In this document: one piece after another, positions 1 through 8,659 of the stretch
Numbering within the stretch: position 1 is the stretch's first letter
Layout: each line of letters starts with the position of its first letter
DNA from: Pseudarthrobacter siccitolerans
GTDB lineage: Bacteria; Actinomycetota; Actinomycetes; Actinomycetales; Micrococcaceae
NCBI RefSeq assembly: GCF_001046895.1
Contig: NZ_CAQI01000053.1
Coordinates: 1 to 64,000, forward strand
Direction: 5' to 3'
DNA: 64,000 nucleotides
Notes under the pieces: generated by a model
Database searches by the model: none
What the model was told of the DNA's origin: nothing
What the model saw: the letters and a program-made list of their open reading frames with translations, nothing else
Made by a program: the position numbers and the translations under genes

Positions 1-21
1 CAGGTATTTGAGAGACACGCC

Positions 22-1188
22 CTAGGAGCGCTCGGGGAACTTGCCCTCTTCGCTGATGCGCTTGTTCAACTCCCGCATGTATTCCTCTTCGTCGAAGTCG
101 AGCGGAACTTCCCGTCCGGTCCAGCTGGAGAGGTGGATGGCGTTGGCCAGGCGGACGCCGTTGATGCCGTCCGAGCCCGGGGCCAGCAGCGGGGTGCCGT
201 CAAGGATATTGGCCGCGAAGTTCTCCAGCACGCCTGCGTGCTGGCCGCCCCAGGCCGACTCGAACTCGATGACCTCGGTGCTGTAGTACTGCTCCGGCTT
301 CAGCTGTCCCATAAAGAGCTTGCGGACGTCGTCCATGTCCATGGCGTCGCTGAGTTCACGCTCCGGCCGGGTCAGCCGGGTGACGGTGGCGGTCTTGGAA
401 TTTTCGACCACGATCTTGCCCTGGTCGCCGAGGATCTCGAACCTGTCGGTGCCCACGATGTCGTGCGTGGCCGTCACGAAAACGCCCGTGGCGCCGTCGC
501 CGTAATCCACCACGGCGGTGACCTCATCCTCGACGGCGATGTCCCGGCGGAAGCCGTAGGCCACCTTGGAGTACACCGATTTGGGTGCCCCGCAGATCCA
601 CTGCCACAGGTCCAGCTGGTGCGGGGCCTGGTTGACCAGCACGCCGCCGCCTTCGCCGCCCCACGTGGCGCGCCACTCGCTGGAGTTGTAGTAGCCCTGC
701 GGCCGCCACCAGTTGGTGATGATCCAGTTGGTCCGGCGGATGGCGCCGATCTCGCCGTTGTCGACGATTTCCTTGAGCTTCTTGTACAGCGGGTTGTTGC
801 GCTGGTTGAACATGATGCCGAAGGAAAGCTCGGGTCTGGACGCCGCGAACTCGTTCAGTTCCTTCACCTGCTTGGTGTAGACACCCGCCGGCTTTTCCAC
901 TAGCGCGTGGATGTTGCGCTTGAGCGATTCGATGCCCATTTCGGGGTGGAGGTAGTGCGGTACACACGTGACCACGGCGTCGATGTCGCCGCTTTCGAGC
1001 ATCGCGATGTAGTCGTCGTAGAAGGGCACGTCCGGATACGAGGCAGCCGCCAGTTCCTTTTTCGCAGGATCGATATCCGTGATGGCACCGATCTCCATGT
1101 TCGGGACGAGGCCGTCGGTGATGAACTTGGCGTAAGCGCCGCCCTGCTGCCCCAGGCCGATGATGCCCAGGCGTACTTTCTGACTCAC
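22..1188 (-). CDS. Gfo/Idh/MocA-family NAD(P)-dependent dehydrogenase
   Basis: This 388-aa protein belongs to the Gfo/Idh/MocA family, cytoplasmic enzymes that oxidise or reduce sugars and cyclitols with a bound nicotinamide. The N-terminal Rossmann fold shows the dinucleotide loop GLGQQG (about residues 12-17) and the family EKPAG motif (about 98-102). The substrate half has the expected catalytic-type NQAPHQLDLWQW segment near residue 190. Translation starts with GTG, preceded by AAGGA. It is the last gene of the minus-strand run formed by the ABC importer and the TIM-barrel gene just upstream, so it probably acts on the imported compound or its first product. Family membership is clear. 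The substrate is not readable: inositol, a glycoside and an anhydrosugar all fit. Confidence 0.85.
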   Translation of the reverse strand: MSQKVRLGIIGLGQQGGAYAKFITDGLVPNMEIGAITDIDPAKKELAAASYPDVPFYDDYIAMLESGDIDAVVTCVPHYLHPEMGIESLKRNIHALVEKPAGVYTKQVKELNEFAASRPELSFGIMFNQRNNPLYKKLKEIVDNGEIGAIRRTNWIITNWWRPQGYYNSSEWRATWGGEGGGVLVNQAPHQLDLWQWICGAPKSVYSKVAYGFRRDIAVEDEVTAVVDYGDGATGVFVTATHDIVGTDRFEILGDQGKIVVENSKTATVTRLTRPERELSDAMDMDDVRKLFMGQLKPEQYYSTEVIEFESAWGGQHAGVLENFAANILDGTPLLAPGSDGINGVRLANAIHLSSWTGREVPLDFDEEEYMRELNKRISEEGKFPERS

Positions 1189-1212
1189 AGTTGTTGATCC
1201 TTCGTCGTTGAT

Positions 1213-1229
1213 TGAGCTTGTCGAAACCC
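1213..1229. repeat. Short TTGAGCTTGTCGAAACC repeat, family copy 1
   Basis: This 17-bp motif lies in the 57-bp gap between the dehydrogenase and the TIM-barrel gene. It resembles the TGAGCCGGTCGAA units inside lhr (20423-20512) and after the iron ABC ATPase gene (42201-42231). From memory, similar TTGAGCNTGTCGAAAC strings are abundant in actinobacterial chromosomes; that is unverified here. Confidence 0.5.
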
Positions 1230-1245
1230 GGTTGGAAGAAGCCGG

Positions 1246-2106
1246 CTAGAAGAGGTCGCCGTGGCCCATGGCCACGAGGTTGTCGTACGAGGTCTGCAGC
1301 GCGTCCCATACCGTGCGGCCGTACAGTTCGTCCTGCTCCACGAGGAGGTACCGGGCACCCGCGGCCTGGGCGGCAGGGATGATGGAGGGGAAGTCCAGGT
1401 TGCCCTCGCCTACTTCGGCGAACTGCACCACGTTCTTGAATTCCGCCATGAATCCAGCGAAATCGCCGGACTCCAGGAGGCTGAACGAGGATGCCGGCAG
1501 CTGTCCGATCCGGTAGTCCTTCAGGTGCACCATGGCGGTCCGTCCCGCGTACTTCTGCAGGGTCCGGACCGGGTCCAGGCCGCCGCGCTGGGCCCAGTGC
1601 ACGTCGATTTCCATGCCCATGGCCGGCGAGTTGTCCGCGATGATGTCCAGCATGTACGCGCCGTCGAACTTGGCGAACTCGATGTGGTGGTTGTGGTAGT
1701 ACAGGCTGATTCCGTGTTCCTGCAGCCGCTCGGCGTACCCGTTGGCCTGCTTCGCGAAATCGATCACGGCGTCAAGGGACTTCATGGCCCCGAACGGCAG
1801 CATCCCGATCCGCAGCAGCGATGTGTCCAGCCGTTTGGCATCGTCCACGATCTTGTCGAAGTTGTCCGCCAGAGATTCCACCGGCATTCCCTTGCGGCCC
1901 TCAATATTGACGGAGAGAGCGGCAATGTCCATGCCCAGTTCGGTGCGGGAACGTTCCAGCTCTGCCACGTTCCCGGGGGACATGGGAATCTGGGATATTT
2001 CGACGGCGTTGTAACCGATCGCGTTGACCTTGCGGAGCGTTTCAAACGCTCCCACGTCCGCGAAGCTGTCCTTGAGCATCATCGCTTGTACGCCTATTTT
2101 GGCCAC
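1246..2106 (-). CDS. TIM-barrel sugar isomerase/epimerase-like protein (AP-endonuclease 2 family)
   Basis: This 286-aa protein has the xylose-isomerase-like TIM-barrel fold shared by IolE, IolI and hydroxypyruvate isomerase. Such proteins bind a divalent metal and act on ketoses, inososes or keto-glycosides. Likely metal ligands are visible in the segments YYHNHHIEF, MEIDVHWA, MVHLKD and VEQDE. The GTG start has an excellent Shine-Dalgarno (GGAGG, 6 nt away). It sits between the ABC importer genes and a Gfo/Idh dehydrogenase, on the same strand. A second, dissimilar TIM-barrel/dehydrogenase pair is found at the other end of the locus. The reaction could be isomerisation, dehydration or beta-elimination of an oxidised sugar. 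The fold is confident, the reaction is not. Confidence 0.8.
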   Translation of the reverse strand: MAKIGVQAMMLKDSFADVGAFETLRKVNAIGYNAVEISQIPMSPGNVAELERSRTELGMDIAALSVNIEGRKGMPVESLADNFDKIVDDAKRLDTSLLRIGMLPFGAMKSLDAVIDFAKQANGYAERLQEHGISLYYHNHHIEFAKFDGAYMLDIIADNSPAMGMEIDVHWAQRGGLDPVRTLQKYAGRTAMVHLKDYRIGQLPASSFSLLESGDFAGFMAEFKNVVQFAEVGEGNLDFPSIIPAAQAAGARYLLVEQDELYGRTVWDALQTSYDNLVAMGHGDLF

Positions 2107-2166
2107 TGGTTTCCTCCGTGGTGTTCCGGCCGGTGACGGCCATTGGGTGTGTGCTGGGGGCGGCCG

Positions 2167-3042
2167 CTAAGCCGCAGCGCCTGCCTGTTCAGTCTGTTGC
2201 CGCTGTGCTTCCAGCAGCTGGTGCCGTTCCGCCCGGCGCTGTTCCTGCCGGTCCGGATCCGGCACCGGGGATGCGAGCAGGAGCCGTTGGGTGTACGGGT
2301 GTTCGGGGTCGGTGGTGACGACGTCGGCGGGGCCCTGTTCCACAATCCCGCCCCGGTACATCACGGCCACGCGGTGGCTGATGTGCCGGACCACGTCCAG
2401 GTCATGCGAGACAAAGAGGTACGAAACCCCGGTGTCCTTCTGGATCTGCAGGAACAGGTCCAGGACGCGGGCCTGGGTGGAGAGGTCCAGCGCGCTGACC
2501 GGCTCATCGCAGACGATCAGTTTGGGGGACAAGGCCAGGGCCCGGGCAATCGCGACGCGCTGCCTCTGGCCGCCGCTGAACTCCCGCGGCAGCCGGTGGA
2601 TCGCGTCAGTCGGCAGCCCCACCTGGTCCAGCAGTTCCTTGACGCGTTTTCTCGCGGCCGTGGCGTCCATGCCCTGCACGCCCAGCGGCTCGGCGAGGAT
2701 GTCGCCGATTTCCAGTGCGGGATTCAGCGAGGTGTAGGGGTCCTGGAACACCACCTGCAGGTCCCGGCTCAGCGTGCGGCGCTCCCTGCGGCTGGCATTG
2801 CTGATGTCGTTGCTCTCGAAGATGATCCTGCCCTTGGTGACGGGGGCCAGGCCCAGGACAGCGCGGCCCAGCGTGGTCTTGCCGGAGCCGGACTCCCCCA
2901 CCAGGCCGAGGGTTTCGCCCTGGCCGATGGTGATGTTGATGTCCGTCAGCGCCCGGAACGGCTTGGCGCGGAACCTCTTGCTGGGGTACTCCACCACCAG
3001 GTTCTCGACTGACAGCAGCGGGGTGTTCTGTACTGCGCTCAT
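2167..3042 (-). CDS. Dpp/Opp-type ABC transporter ATP-binding protein (second ATPase)
   Basis: This 291-aa OppF/DppF-like subunit hydrolyses ATP to drive import through the Dpp-type permeases encoded upstream. It shows Walker A (GESGSGKTT), the signature FSGGQRQRVAIARAL and Walker B (LIVCDEPVSALD), followed by the oligopeptide-family C-terminal tail. The reading frame is open further upstream, but ATG at 3042 overlaps the TGA of the preceding gene (ATGA), which indicates translational coupling and sets the start. With the ATPase half of the fused upstream protein it would form the usual heterodimeric motor. The family transports peptides, but members also carry oligosaccharides and other solutes, so a sugar substrate is compatible with the neighbours. 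Confidence 0.9.
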   Translation of the reverse strand: MSAVQNTPLLSVENLVVEYPSKRFRAKPFRALTDINITIGQGETLGLVGESGSGKTTLGRAVLGLAPVTKGRIIFESNDISNASRRERRTLSRDLQVVFQDPYTSLNPALEIGDILAEPLGVQGMDATAARKRVKELLDQVGLPTDAIHRLPREFSGGQRQRVAIARALALSPKLIVCDEPVSALDLSTQARVLDLFLQIQKDTGVSYLFVSHDLDVVRHISHRVAVMYRGGIVEQGPADVVTTDPEHPYTQRLLLASPVPDPDRQEQRRAERHQLLEAQRQQTEQAGAAA

Positions 3043-4961
3043 GCCACCGGTTCCTTTTCTGCGGCTGCATCCTGCCCTGCCGGAACAGTGCTTCCGGATT
3101 CGTGGGAAACGGGTCCCTCCGGCGGGGAAACCAGCATAGTCATGGGAGTCTTTCCTTCCAGCATGGAGCCCAGGAGGGTTTGGGTGTACTTCTCTTTCGG
3201 GTTGCGGAGGATCTCGCGGACTGTTCCTTCTTCCACGAGCCGGCCGTTCTGCATGACCACCACGCGGTCGCACAGATCGGCGACAACACCGAAGTTGTGG
3301 GTCACCAGGATGACGCCGATGTTCAGGCGCTGCTGAAGTTCACGCAACAGGTCCAGCACATCGGCCTGCACGGTGACATCCAGCGCCGTGGTGGGTTCGT
3401 CCGCGATCACCAGGTCCGGTTCGCAGCTGATGGCACCGGCAATCAGCACCCGCTGGGCCATGCCGCCGGAGACCTCATGCGGGTAGGCCTGGAAAGTCCG
3501 CTCCGGGTTGGCGATCCCGACGTCGGCCAGCAGCTTCAGTGCACGCTTCCTGGCCTCCGCCTTAGTAATGCCCAGGACGCGCACCATCGGCGTGACCAGC
3601 TGGTAGCCGATGGTGAAGGCGGGGTCCAGGTTGCTCATCGGTTCCTGCGGGATATAGGAGATGCGCTTGCCGCGCAGTTTGGACAGCCTGTTCTGGTTCA
3701 CGCGGTCCTCACCCGGCGCCACGGTGTAGTTGCCGTCGAACTGGATGGAGCCTGCCACGATGCGGGCATTGTCCGGCAGCAGTCCCAGGATGGAGAACGC
3801 AGTCTGGGACTTGCCCGATCCCGATTCGCCCACGATGCCCAGGATCTCGCCGCGGTCCACGTGGAAGGAGACGTCGTCCACCACCTTCCTGACCGAACCG
3901 TCAGCCTGCGGGTAACCGACGCCGAGGTTGGTTACCTTCACGAGGTGGTGCTCGGTGCCGCTTTCCACGGCGGCCACGGACTTACGCGACTGGCGCGCGT
4001 TGGCAGGTTCCGCCGTCGTACTTCCTGTGGAAGTACCCGCAACAGGAGTCCGCTGACGGCGGTGCTTGATTTTTTCGCCGTCTTCCAGGGCATCGCGGAC
4101 GGCGTTGCCCAGCAGGACCAAACCGCCGATGGTCAGCGCCATGGCAAGTGCCGGCCACAACAGCAGGCTGGGGGTCAGGTAGACGTTTTTGAAGCCTTCG
4201 GACAGCATCACGCCCCAGGTCGCCCTGGTGGGATCGCCCAGGCCCAAAAACTCCAGGCCGGACTGGATGGCGATGGCAACACCGGCGATAGCCGCGGTCT
4301 GGATGATGATGGGCGCGCGGACCACGGAGAAGATGTGGCGGGCGATGATGGTCCAGTCCGAAAGGCCCGAAACCCTTGCCGCGTCGACGTAGAGCTCGTT
4401 CCGCACCGACTGCACTGCGGTCCGGGTGAGCCGGAAGTAGGACGGGCTGATCAGGACGCCGAAGGCAATCATGGAGATCCACACCGACGGGCCGAAGGCT
4501 GCTCGGATGGTGAGGAGCACGATCAGGCCGGGCAGGCTCATCAGGATGCTGACCACCCAGTTCGACACAGCTTCGAACTTGCCTCCGTAGTAGCCGGCAA
4601 TCAGGCCTGCGGGCAGGCCGATCGCGATGGCGACCCCGGCGCACAGCAACGCGGAAAGGAGCGTCAGTTGCGCACCGAAGAGCAGGCGGCTCCAGTTATC
4701 GCGGCCGGCGCTGTCAGTGCCCAGGATGTTGACTGAATCGGGTGCTGCGAGGGTCTTGGCGATGTTGGCGAAGTTCTCCTCGAAGGGCGCCAGGACGGGG
4801 GCGAAAATGGCCAGCAGCGCGATGCTCCCAAGGATCACAATTGACGCGATGCCGAGGGGGTTTTTGATGAGGCGGCGCATCACGGTGGAACGGACCACCG
4901 TGCCGCTCTGCCCGGAGGGAACCGGTGCTGCTATGGCCGCTGTTTCTACGGAATCGCTCAT
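3039..4961 (-). CDS. Fused Dpp/Opp-type ABC permease and ATPase (DppC-DppD fusion)
   Basis: One 640-aa polypeptide carries two transporter subunits. Residues about 1-300 are a DppC-like permease: an N-terminal membrane segment near 34-60, several more helices, and the ATPase-coupling loop AARVSGLSDWTIIARH near 195-210. A polar linker (about 300-335) leads to a DppD-like ATPase with Walker A GESGSGKS (378-385), signature VSGGMAQRV and Walker B LVIADEPTTALD. I start it at ATG 4961 because that codon overlaps the stop of the upstream permease (ATGA); an in-frame start 27 nt earlier is less likely. Permease-ATPase fusions of this kind are known in actinobacteria but are not the standard five-gene arrangement. 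The signature has Ala where Arg is more usual. Confidence 0.9.
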   Translation of the reverse strand: MSDSVETAAIAAPVPSGQSGTVVRSTVMRRLIKNPLGIASIVILGSIALLAIFAPVLAPFEENFANIAKTLAAPDSVNILGTDSAGRDNWSRLLFGAQLTLLSALLCAGVAIAIGLPAGLIAGYYGGKFEAVSNWVVSILMSLPGLIVLLTIRAAFGPSVWISMIAFGVLISPSYFRLTRTAVQSVRNELYVDAARVSGLSDWTIIARHIFSVVRAPIIIQTAAIAGVAIAIQSGLEFLGLGDPTRATWGVMLSEGFKNVYLTPSLLLWPALAMALTIGGLVLLGNAVRDALEDGEKIKHRRQRTPVAGTSTGSTTAEPANARQSRKSVAAVESGTEHHLVKVTNLGVGYPQADGSVRKVVDDVSFHVDRGEILGIVGESGSGKSQTAFSILGLLPDNARIVAGSIQFDGNYTVAPGEDRVNQNRLSKLRGKRISYIPQEPMSNLDPAFTIGYQLVTPMVRVLGITKAEARKRALKLLADVGIANPERTFQAYPHEVSGGMAQRVLIAGAISCEPDLVIADEPTTALDVTVQADVLDLLRELQQRLNIGVILVTHNFGVVADLCDRVVVMQNGRLVEEGTVREILRNPKEKYTQTLLGSMLEGKTPMTMLVSPPEGPVSHESGSTVPAGQDAAAEKEPVA

Positions 4962-5899
4962 GACACACGCACTTTCGGGTTGAGCCAACCATTGAGGATG
5001 TCCACCAGGAGGTTCACCACGATGACCACCACCACGGTGTACATCACCACGCCCATCACCACGGGAAGGTCTGTTTGGCCGGTGGCCGTGACAGCGAGTG
5101 GTCCCATGCCTGGCAGGGCAAAGATCTGTTCGATGATCACCACGCCGCCGAGCATGCCGATCAGCTGCAGGCTCAATACGGTGAGGCCTGCGGGAGCCGC
5201 GCTGCGCAGCACATGCTTGAAGAGGATCTCCCGTTCCCCGATGCCGCGGCTGCGCAGCGTCCGGACGTAGTCGCGCTCGAGCTGCTTGATCACGGCGCTG
5301 CGGATCTGCTGGGCACCGCCGGTCACGCCGTTGATCAGCAAGGCGATCACGGGAAGGGTCATGGAGTACACCCAGGCCTCGGGACCCACGCCGGGAGAGA
5401 TGGTGCTGGTGGCCGGGAAGAAGCCCAGCTGGATGGCCAGGAGCGTCACCAGGAACACACCGATCACGTATCCCGGGATGGAATCGCCAACGATGGCACC
5501 CACCTGGACTACCCGGTCCACCCAGCCGCGCTTGACCGCTGCGGCAACACCGATCAGTGTTGCGCAGATAGCGATCAGGATCATTGCGGCGAAAACCATG
5601 GTCATGGTCACGGGAATCCGGGTGGCCAGGGAATTGGCCACCGGTTCCGAGGTGAACCAGGATGCTCCCAGGTTTCCGCCCAGGGCGTCGCCCAGCCAGG
5701 CGAGGTAGCGGGTCACGAGGGGCTGGTCGAGTCCCAGCTCCTGCTCCTTCAGCGCCACCTGTTCAGGGGTGGCCTGGTCGCCCAGGATGTTCCGGGCGAT
5801 GCTTCCGCTGGCGGTATACAGCAGGGTGAAGGTGAGTGCCGAGACAACGAGCAACACCACCAGCCCGCTGCCCAGCCTTCTTGCAATGAACCTGATCAT
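4958..5899 (-). CDS. Dpp/Opp-type ABC transporter permease (DppB-like)
   Basis: This 313-aa integral membrane protein forms half of the translocation pore. It begins with the typical DppB N-terminus (MIRFIARRLGSG followed by a hydrophobic helix) and has about six membrane segments. The conserved coupling loop RDYVRTLRSRGIGEREILFKH is in the second half. ATG at 5899 is preceded by AGGA. The gene follows the binding-protein gene by 6 nt and overlaps the fused permease-ATPase by 4 nt, so all importer subunits are produced from one transcript. Substrate is set by the binding protein, not by this subunit. Confidence 0.92.
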   Translation of the reverse strand: MIRFIARRLGSGLVVLLVVSALTFTLLYTASGSIARNILGDQATPEQVALKEQELGLDQPLVTRYLAWLGDALGGNLGASWFTSEPVANSLATRIPVTMTMVFAAMILIAICATLIGVAAAVKRGWVDRVVQVGAIVGDSIPGYVIGVFLVTLLAIQLGFFPATSTISPGVGPEAWVYSMTLPVIALLINGVTGGAQQIRSAVIKQLERDYVRTLRSRGIGEREILFKHVLRSAAPAGLTVLSLQLIGMLGGVVIIEQIFALPGMGPLAVTATGQTDLPVVMGVVMYTVVVVIVVNLLVDILNGWLNPKVRVS

Positions 5900-5905
5900 G
5901 GTGTC

Positions 5906-7441
5906 CTACTTGGCAGGCGAGTAGTTGTAAATGGACGGGACGGCCTGCTGGACCTGCGGCGTCACGTTGACTTTGTCGTTGTGGTAGTACATCTGGTTCA
6001 CGCGGAACAGCGGGGCGAACCACGCCTGCTCCACCACATACTTGTTGACTTCCTGGGCCAGCTTGCCGGCATCCTCACCGCCTGTGCGGACGGCCTGGAT
6101 CTTGGCGTCGAGCTCGGGAGTGGCGTTCTTGAACGGGTTGTACAGGGCCTTGGTGGACACGATCTGGTCAATCGCCACCGTAGGCTCACCCTGGAACAGG
6201 TTGAAGAACAGGGCGTGGTACTTCTGGGCTGCAACGTCCGCCGTGAAGGTGTTGGTGATGGCTGCGCCCGGGTTCAGGGTGACACCGACATCTGCCAGCT
6301 GCTGCTTCAGGACGGAGATCAGGGTTTCGGCACCCGGGAGTGTGGGAACGTCGATGGTCACGTTGCCTTCAAAGCCGGATTCCTTCAGCAGCTGCTTGGC
6401 CTTGGCGGGATCGTAGCTGTAGTAGTTCTCCAGCTCTTCGCTCCAGGCGCCGCTGTCCTTGCCGAACGGCTGTGACGTGGGCGTGCCCTGGCCAAGCATG
6501 ACCTGGTCCAGGATGGTCTTGCGGTCGAAGGCGTAGTTGATGGCCTGGCGGACCTTGACGTCGGCCAGGGCGGGGTTCTTGGTGCCGTCCCGGTCCAGCA
6601 GGAGCAGCCCGGACCAGTCAACCTGGTTGGTTTCCAGTTTCATCTTGGCGCCCTCGGCCTGCTTCCCGTTTTTGGGATCCAGGAGCGTGGCGTCAATCTG
6701 GCCGGAGACCAGGGCGTTGGTGCGCGCCGTCGGGTCGGTGAGGATCTTCAAGGTCAGCTTCTGGTACTTCTGGAGATCATTGTTCCAGTAGTCCTTGCGG
6801 GCATTAAAGACCGTCTGGCTGTCCTTGACCGTTGCAGCCTTGTCCATCACATACGGCCCGGACCCCACGGGCTCGGTTTTGATGGCGTCAGTGCCCAGGG
6901 CCTTGGGGCTACCCATGAGGCCCGCCGCCTGGCTCAGGAAATATTCGAGGGCAGGTTCCGCCGCGCTCAGGTTGATGTCGATCGTGTCCGCGTCCACCAC
7001 GGCGACGTCGGAGACCGAGGCCAGCTGGGCCATCTGCGGGCCATTGGCCTTCTTGAAGTGGTCCAGGTTGGCCTTCGCAGCTTCCGCATCGAACTTGGCG
7101 CCGTCGCTGAAGGTAACGTCCGTCCGGAGGTCCACGGTGAGCTTGGTGTTGGTGTCGTTGTACTTCCACTCAGTAGCCAGCATGGGGCTGAGCTTGCCGT
7201 CAGGTTCGCGCAGGATCAGGCTGTCATACGCGGCCTGGTACGGCTGCAGGGCGTGGCCCACGTGGGCCTGTGCCGGATCCCAGGAGGTGATGTCCCGGAG
7301 CGTACCCAGCGTCAGCGCGGTGACGGTTTTCCCGCCGGCGGCGGTGGAACCTGCACCGGCGCTGCCGCCACCACAAGCGGTGAGTGCCAGCGAGGCGCTC
7401 AGTACAAGGGCGGCAGCTGCCGCCTTGGGACCTAACTTCAT
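5906..7441 (-). CDS. ABC transporter solute-binding lipoprotein, DppA/OppA family (SBP_bac_5)
   Basis: This 511-aa extracytoplasmic receptor delivers substrate to the importer encoded directly downstream. A lipoprotein signal peptide is clear: MKLGPKAAAAAL, a hydrophobic core, and lipobox LTAC followed by GGG, giving an N-terminal lipidated cysteine. Family 5 features follow, such as the early TLRDITSWDPAQAHVGHALQPY region and WKYNDTNTKLTVDLR. I choose ATG 7441, with AAGGAG 7 nt upstream, over an earlier in-frame start at 7507 that would spoil the signal peptide. Two LacI-type operators lie in its 207-bp upstream gap. Family 5 proteins mostly bind peptides, but some bind oligosaccharides, and the enzyme neighbours point to a sugar-like ligand. 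Confidence 0.92.
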   Translation of the reverse strand: MKLGPKAAAAALVLSASLALTACGGGSAGAGSTAAGGKTVTALTLGTLRDITSWDPAQAHVGHALQPYQAAYDSLILREPDGKLSPMLATEWKYNDTNTKLTVDLRTDVTFSDGAKFDAEAAKANLDHFKKANGPQMAQLASVSDVAVVDADTIDINLSAAEPALEYFLSQAAGLMGSPKALGTDAIKTEPVGSGPYVMDKAATVKDSQTVFNARKDYWNNDLQKYQKLTLKILTDPTARTNALVSGQIDATLLDPKNGKQAEGAKMKLETNQVDWSGLLLLDRDGTKNPALADVKVRQAINYAFDRKTILDQVMLGQGTPTSQPFGKDSGAWSEELENYYSYDPAKAKQLLKESGFEGNVTIDVPTLPGAETLISVLKQQLADVGVTLNPGAAITNTFTADVAAQKYHALFFNLFQGEPTVAIDQIVSTKALYNPFKNATPELDAKIQAVRTGGEDAGKLAQEVNKYVVEQAWFAPLFRVNQMYYHNDKVNVTPQVQQAVPSIYNYSPAK

Positions 7442-7548
7442 TGTCGGCTCCTTGAAACTTTTGTCGAACGAGGGAGTTGGAAAGGAAAGCATTGTGGCGT
7501 GGACCACATTTACCTTGTGACGTTCACAGTACGCATCGCAGCCATCTT

Positions 7549-7564
7549 TGGCAACCGGTTGTCT
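7549..7564. promoter_or_regulatory. LacI-family operator, site 1 (TGGCAACCGGTTGTCT)
   Basis: The core CAACCGGTTG (7552-7561) is a perfect 10-bp palindrome with the central CG typical of LacI-family sites. Read on the opposite strand, site 3 beside the lacI-type gene (9621-9636) is identical at 15 of 16 positions. Its location upstream of the binding-protein gene supports repression of the importer operon. Confidence 0.8.
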
Positions 7565-7627
7565 AAAATTGTTGCAAAGTGCACTACCCTCATCAGAAAG
7601 CTAGCAATAGCAATTGGATTTGCTGTA

Positions 7628-7641
7628 ACAATCGGTTGCCA
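7628..7641. promoter_or_regulatory. LacI-family operator, weaker site 2 (ACAATCGGTTGCCA)
   Basis: CAATCGGTTG differs by one base from the perfect core of sites 1 and 3, and the right flank GCCA matches site 3. It lies 77 bp from site 1, a distance that could allow looping by a bivalent regulator. It is close to the stop codon of the upstream dehydrogenase gene. Confidence 0.6.
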
Positions 7642-7648
7642 GCTATCG

Positions 7649-8659
7649 CTAGGAGACGCGGGTAACAGCGTCCGGATAGCTCTGCCGGTAGACGTCCTTG
7701 ATGATGCGCAGGGACTTTTCAGCTTCCGCCGGACTGATCCAGAACGGCTCTGCGTCATCCAGCAGGCCGTAGAAATCGTTAATCAACAGCTCATGCGAGA
7801 CGCCCCAGTAGGACCTGCCGCCCGTGTCGCTCCTGCGTTCGGGAATCACCTCCACCCGCCCGTTTCCGTAAGTGACGGTAAGGTCCCCGCGCAGGCTCAG
7901 GACGGCCTTTTCAGTGACCACTTCAAGGGTCACCGGCGCGTTGCAGGCATGGCCGAGCGTGGCGTAGAAAACGCTCCTGGCACCGCCGGCGTGTTCGGCA
8001 AGGAACTCCGCGGTGTCTTCCACCTCGATGGTCCCGCCCAGGAAGCGGGTGGCGGCATTACCTCGCACTTCAACGACGTCGCCCACCAGCCATTGCAGCA
8101 GGTCCACGGTGTGGATGGCCTGGTTCATCAGGAGCCCGCCCCCGCCGCCTTCCCAGGAACCGCGCCAGGGCCGGCCCCGGTAGTAGTCCGGCGAACGATG
8201 CCACATGACGCTTGCGGCCGCCCCCACCACCGCGCCGAGTTCACCGGTTGCGAGGAGGGAGTGCATGGCCTGGGATGTCGCGTTGTAGCGGTTCTGGAAG
8301 CAGACGGCGATTTTTGCCTTACCCTTGGATGCTGCGTCAACCAGGCGTCGCCCTTCCGCCAGCGTGTGGGCCAGCGGCTTTTCAACGATGACGTTAACGC
8401 CCTGCTCCAGGCAGTCAGCGGCGATCGAGGCGTGCTGGTTGTGCGGCGTGCAGATGTGCACCACCTCGGGCCGGACGGCGTCGAGCAGGCTTTGATGGTC
8501 AGTAAAGCCGGGCACACCGTAAAGTTCGGCGGCGGCAGCCAGCCGCTCGGAATGGGGGTCGCAGACGCCCACCAGCTCGGCGCCGTCGAGCTTTGCCACC
8601 GCCTCGAAGTGCACGGTGGAGACGTCGCCGCAGCCGATCACGGCAGCCCGGATGCTCAA
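7649..8659 (-). CDS. Gfo/Idh/MocA-family dehydrogenase (second)
   Basis: This 336-aa member of the Gfo/Idh/MocA family is distinct from the one at 22-1188. The nucleotide-binding loop is VIGCGDVSTVHFEA near the N-terminus, EKPLAHT follows near residue 95, and the catalytic-type NQAIHTVDLLQWLVG segment lies near residue 180. A TTG start at 8659 overlaps the stop of the TIM-barrel gene (TTGA), so the two are translationally coupled. The pairing of a Gfo/Idh dehydrogenase with a TIM-barrel protein occurs twice in this locus. That is typical of pathways in which a sugar hydroxyl is oxidised to a ketone before isomerisation or elimination. The exact substrate is unknown. Confidence 0.85.
   Translation of the reverse strand: MSIRAAVIGCGDVSTVHFEAVAKLDGAELVGVCDPHSERLAAAAELYGVPGFTDHQSLLDAVRPEVVHICTPHNQHASIAADCLEQGVNVIVEKPLAHTLAEGRRLVDAASKGKAKIAVCFQNRYNATSQAMHSLLATGELGAVVGAAASVMWHRSPDYYRGRPWRGSWEGGGGGLLMNQAIHTVDLLQWLVGDVVEVRGNAATRFLGGTIEVEDTAEFLAEHAGGARSVFYATLGHACNAPVTLEVVTEKAVLSLRGDLTVTYGNGRVEVIPERRSDTGGRSYWGVSHELLINDFYGLLDDAEPFWISPAEAEKSLRIIKDVYRQSYPDAVTRVS

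Larger units (their letters stand above)
7442..7648 (-). promoter_or_regulatory. Control region of the ABC importer operon
   Basis: This 207-bp gap precedes the binding-protein gene. It is clearly more AT-rich than its surroundings and contains two operator-like dyads (7549-7564 and 7628-7641) plus a weaker one, AGCAA-6-TTGCT, at 7609-7624. Several poor -35/-10 candidates exist on the minus strand, and I cannot pick one with confidence. The dehydrogenase upstream ends at its edge, so the region may also receive read-through. Confidence 0.6.

Noticed and set aside
3102..4736. Plus-strand open frame of 544 codons
   Set aside because: Antisense to the fused permease-ATPase; His/Asp/Gly-rich shadow with no domain.
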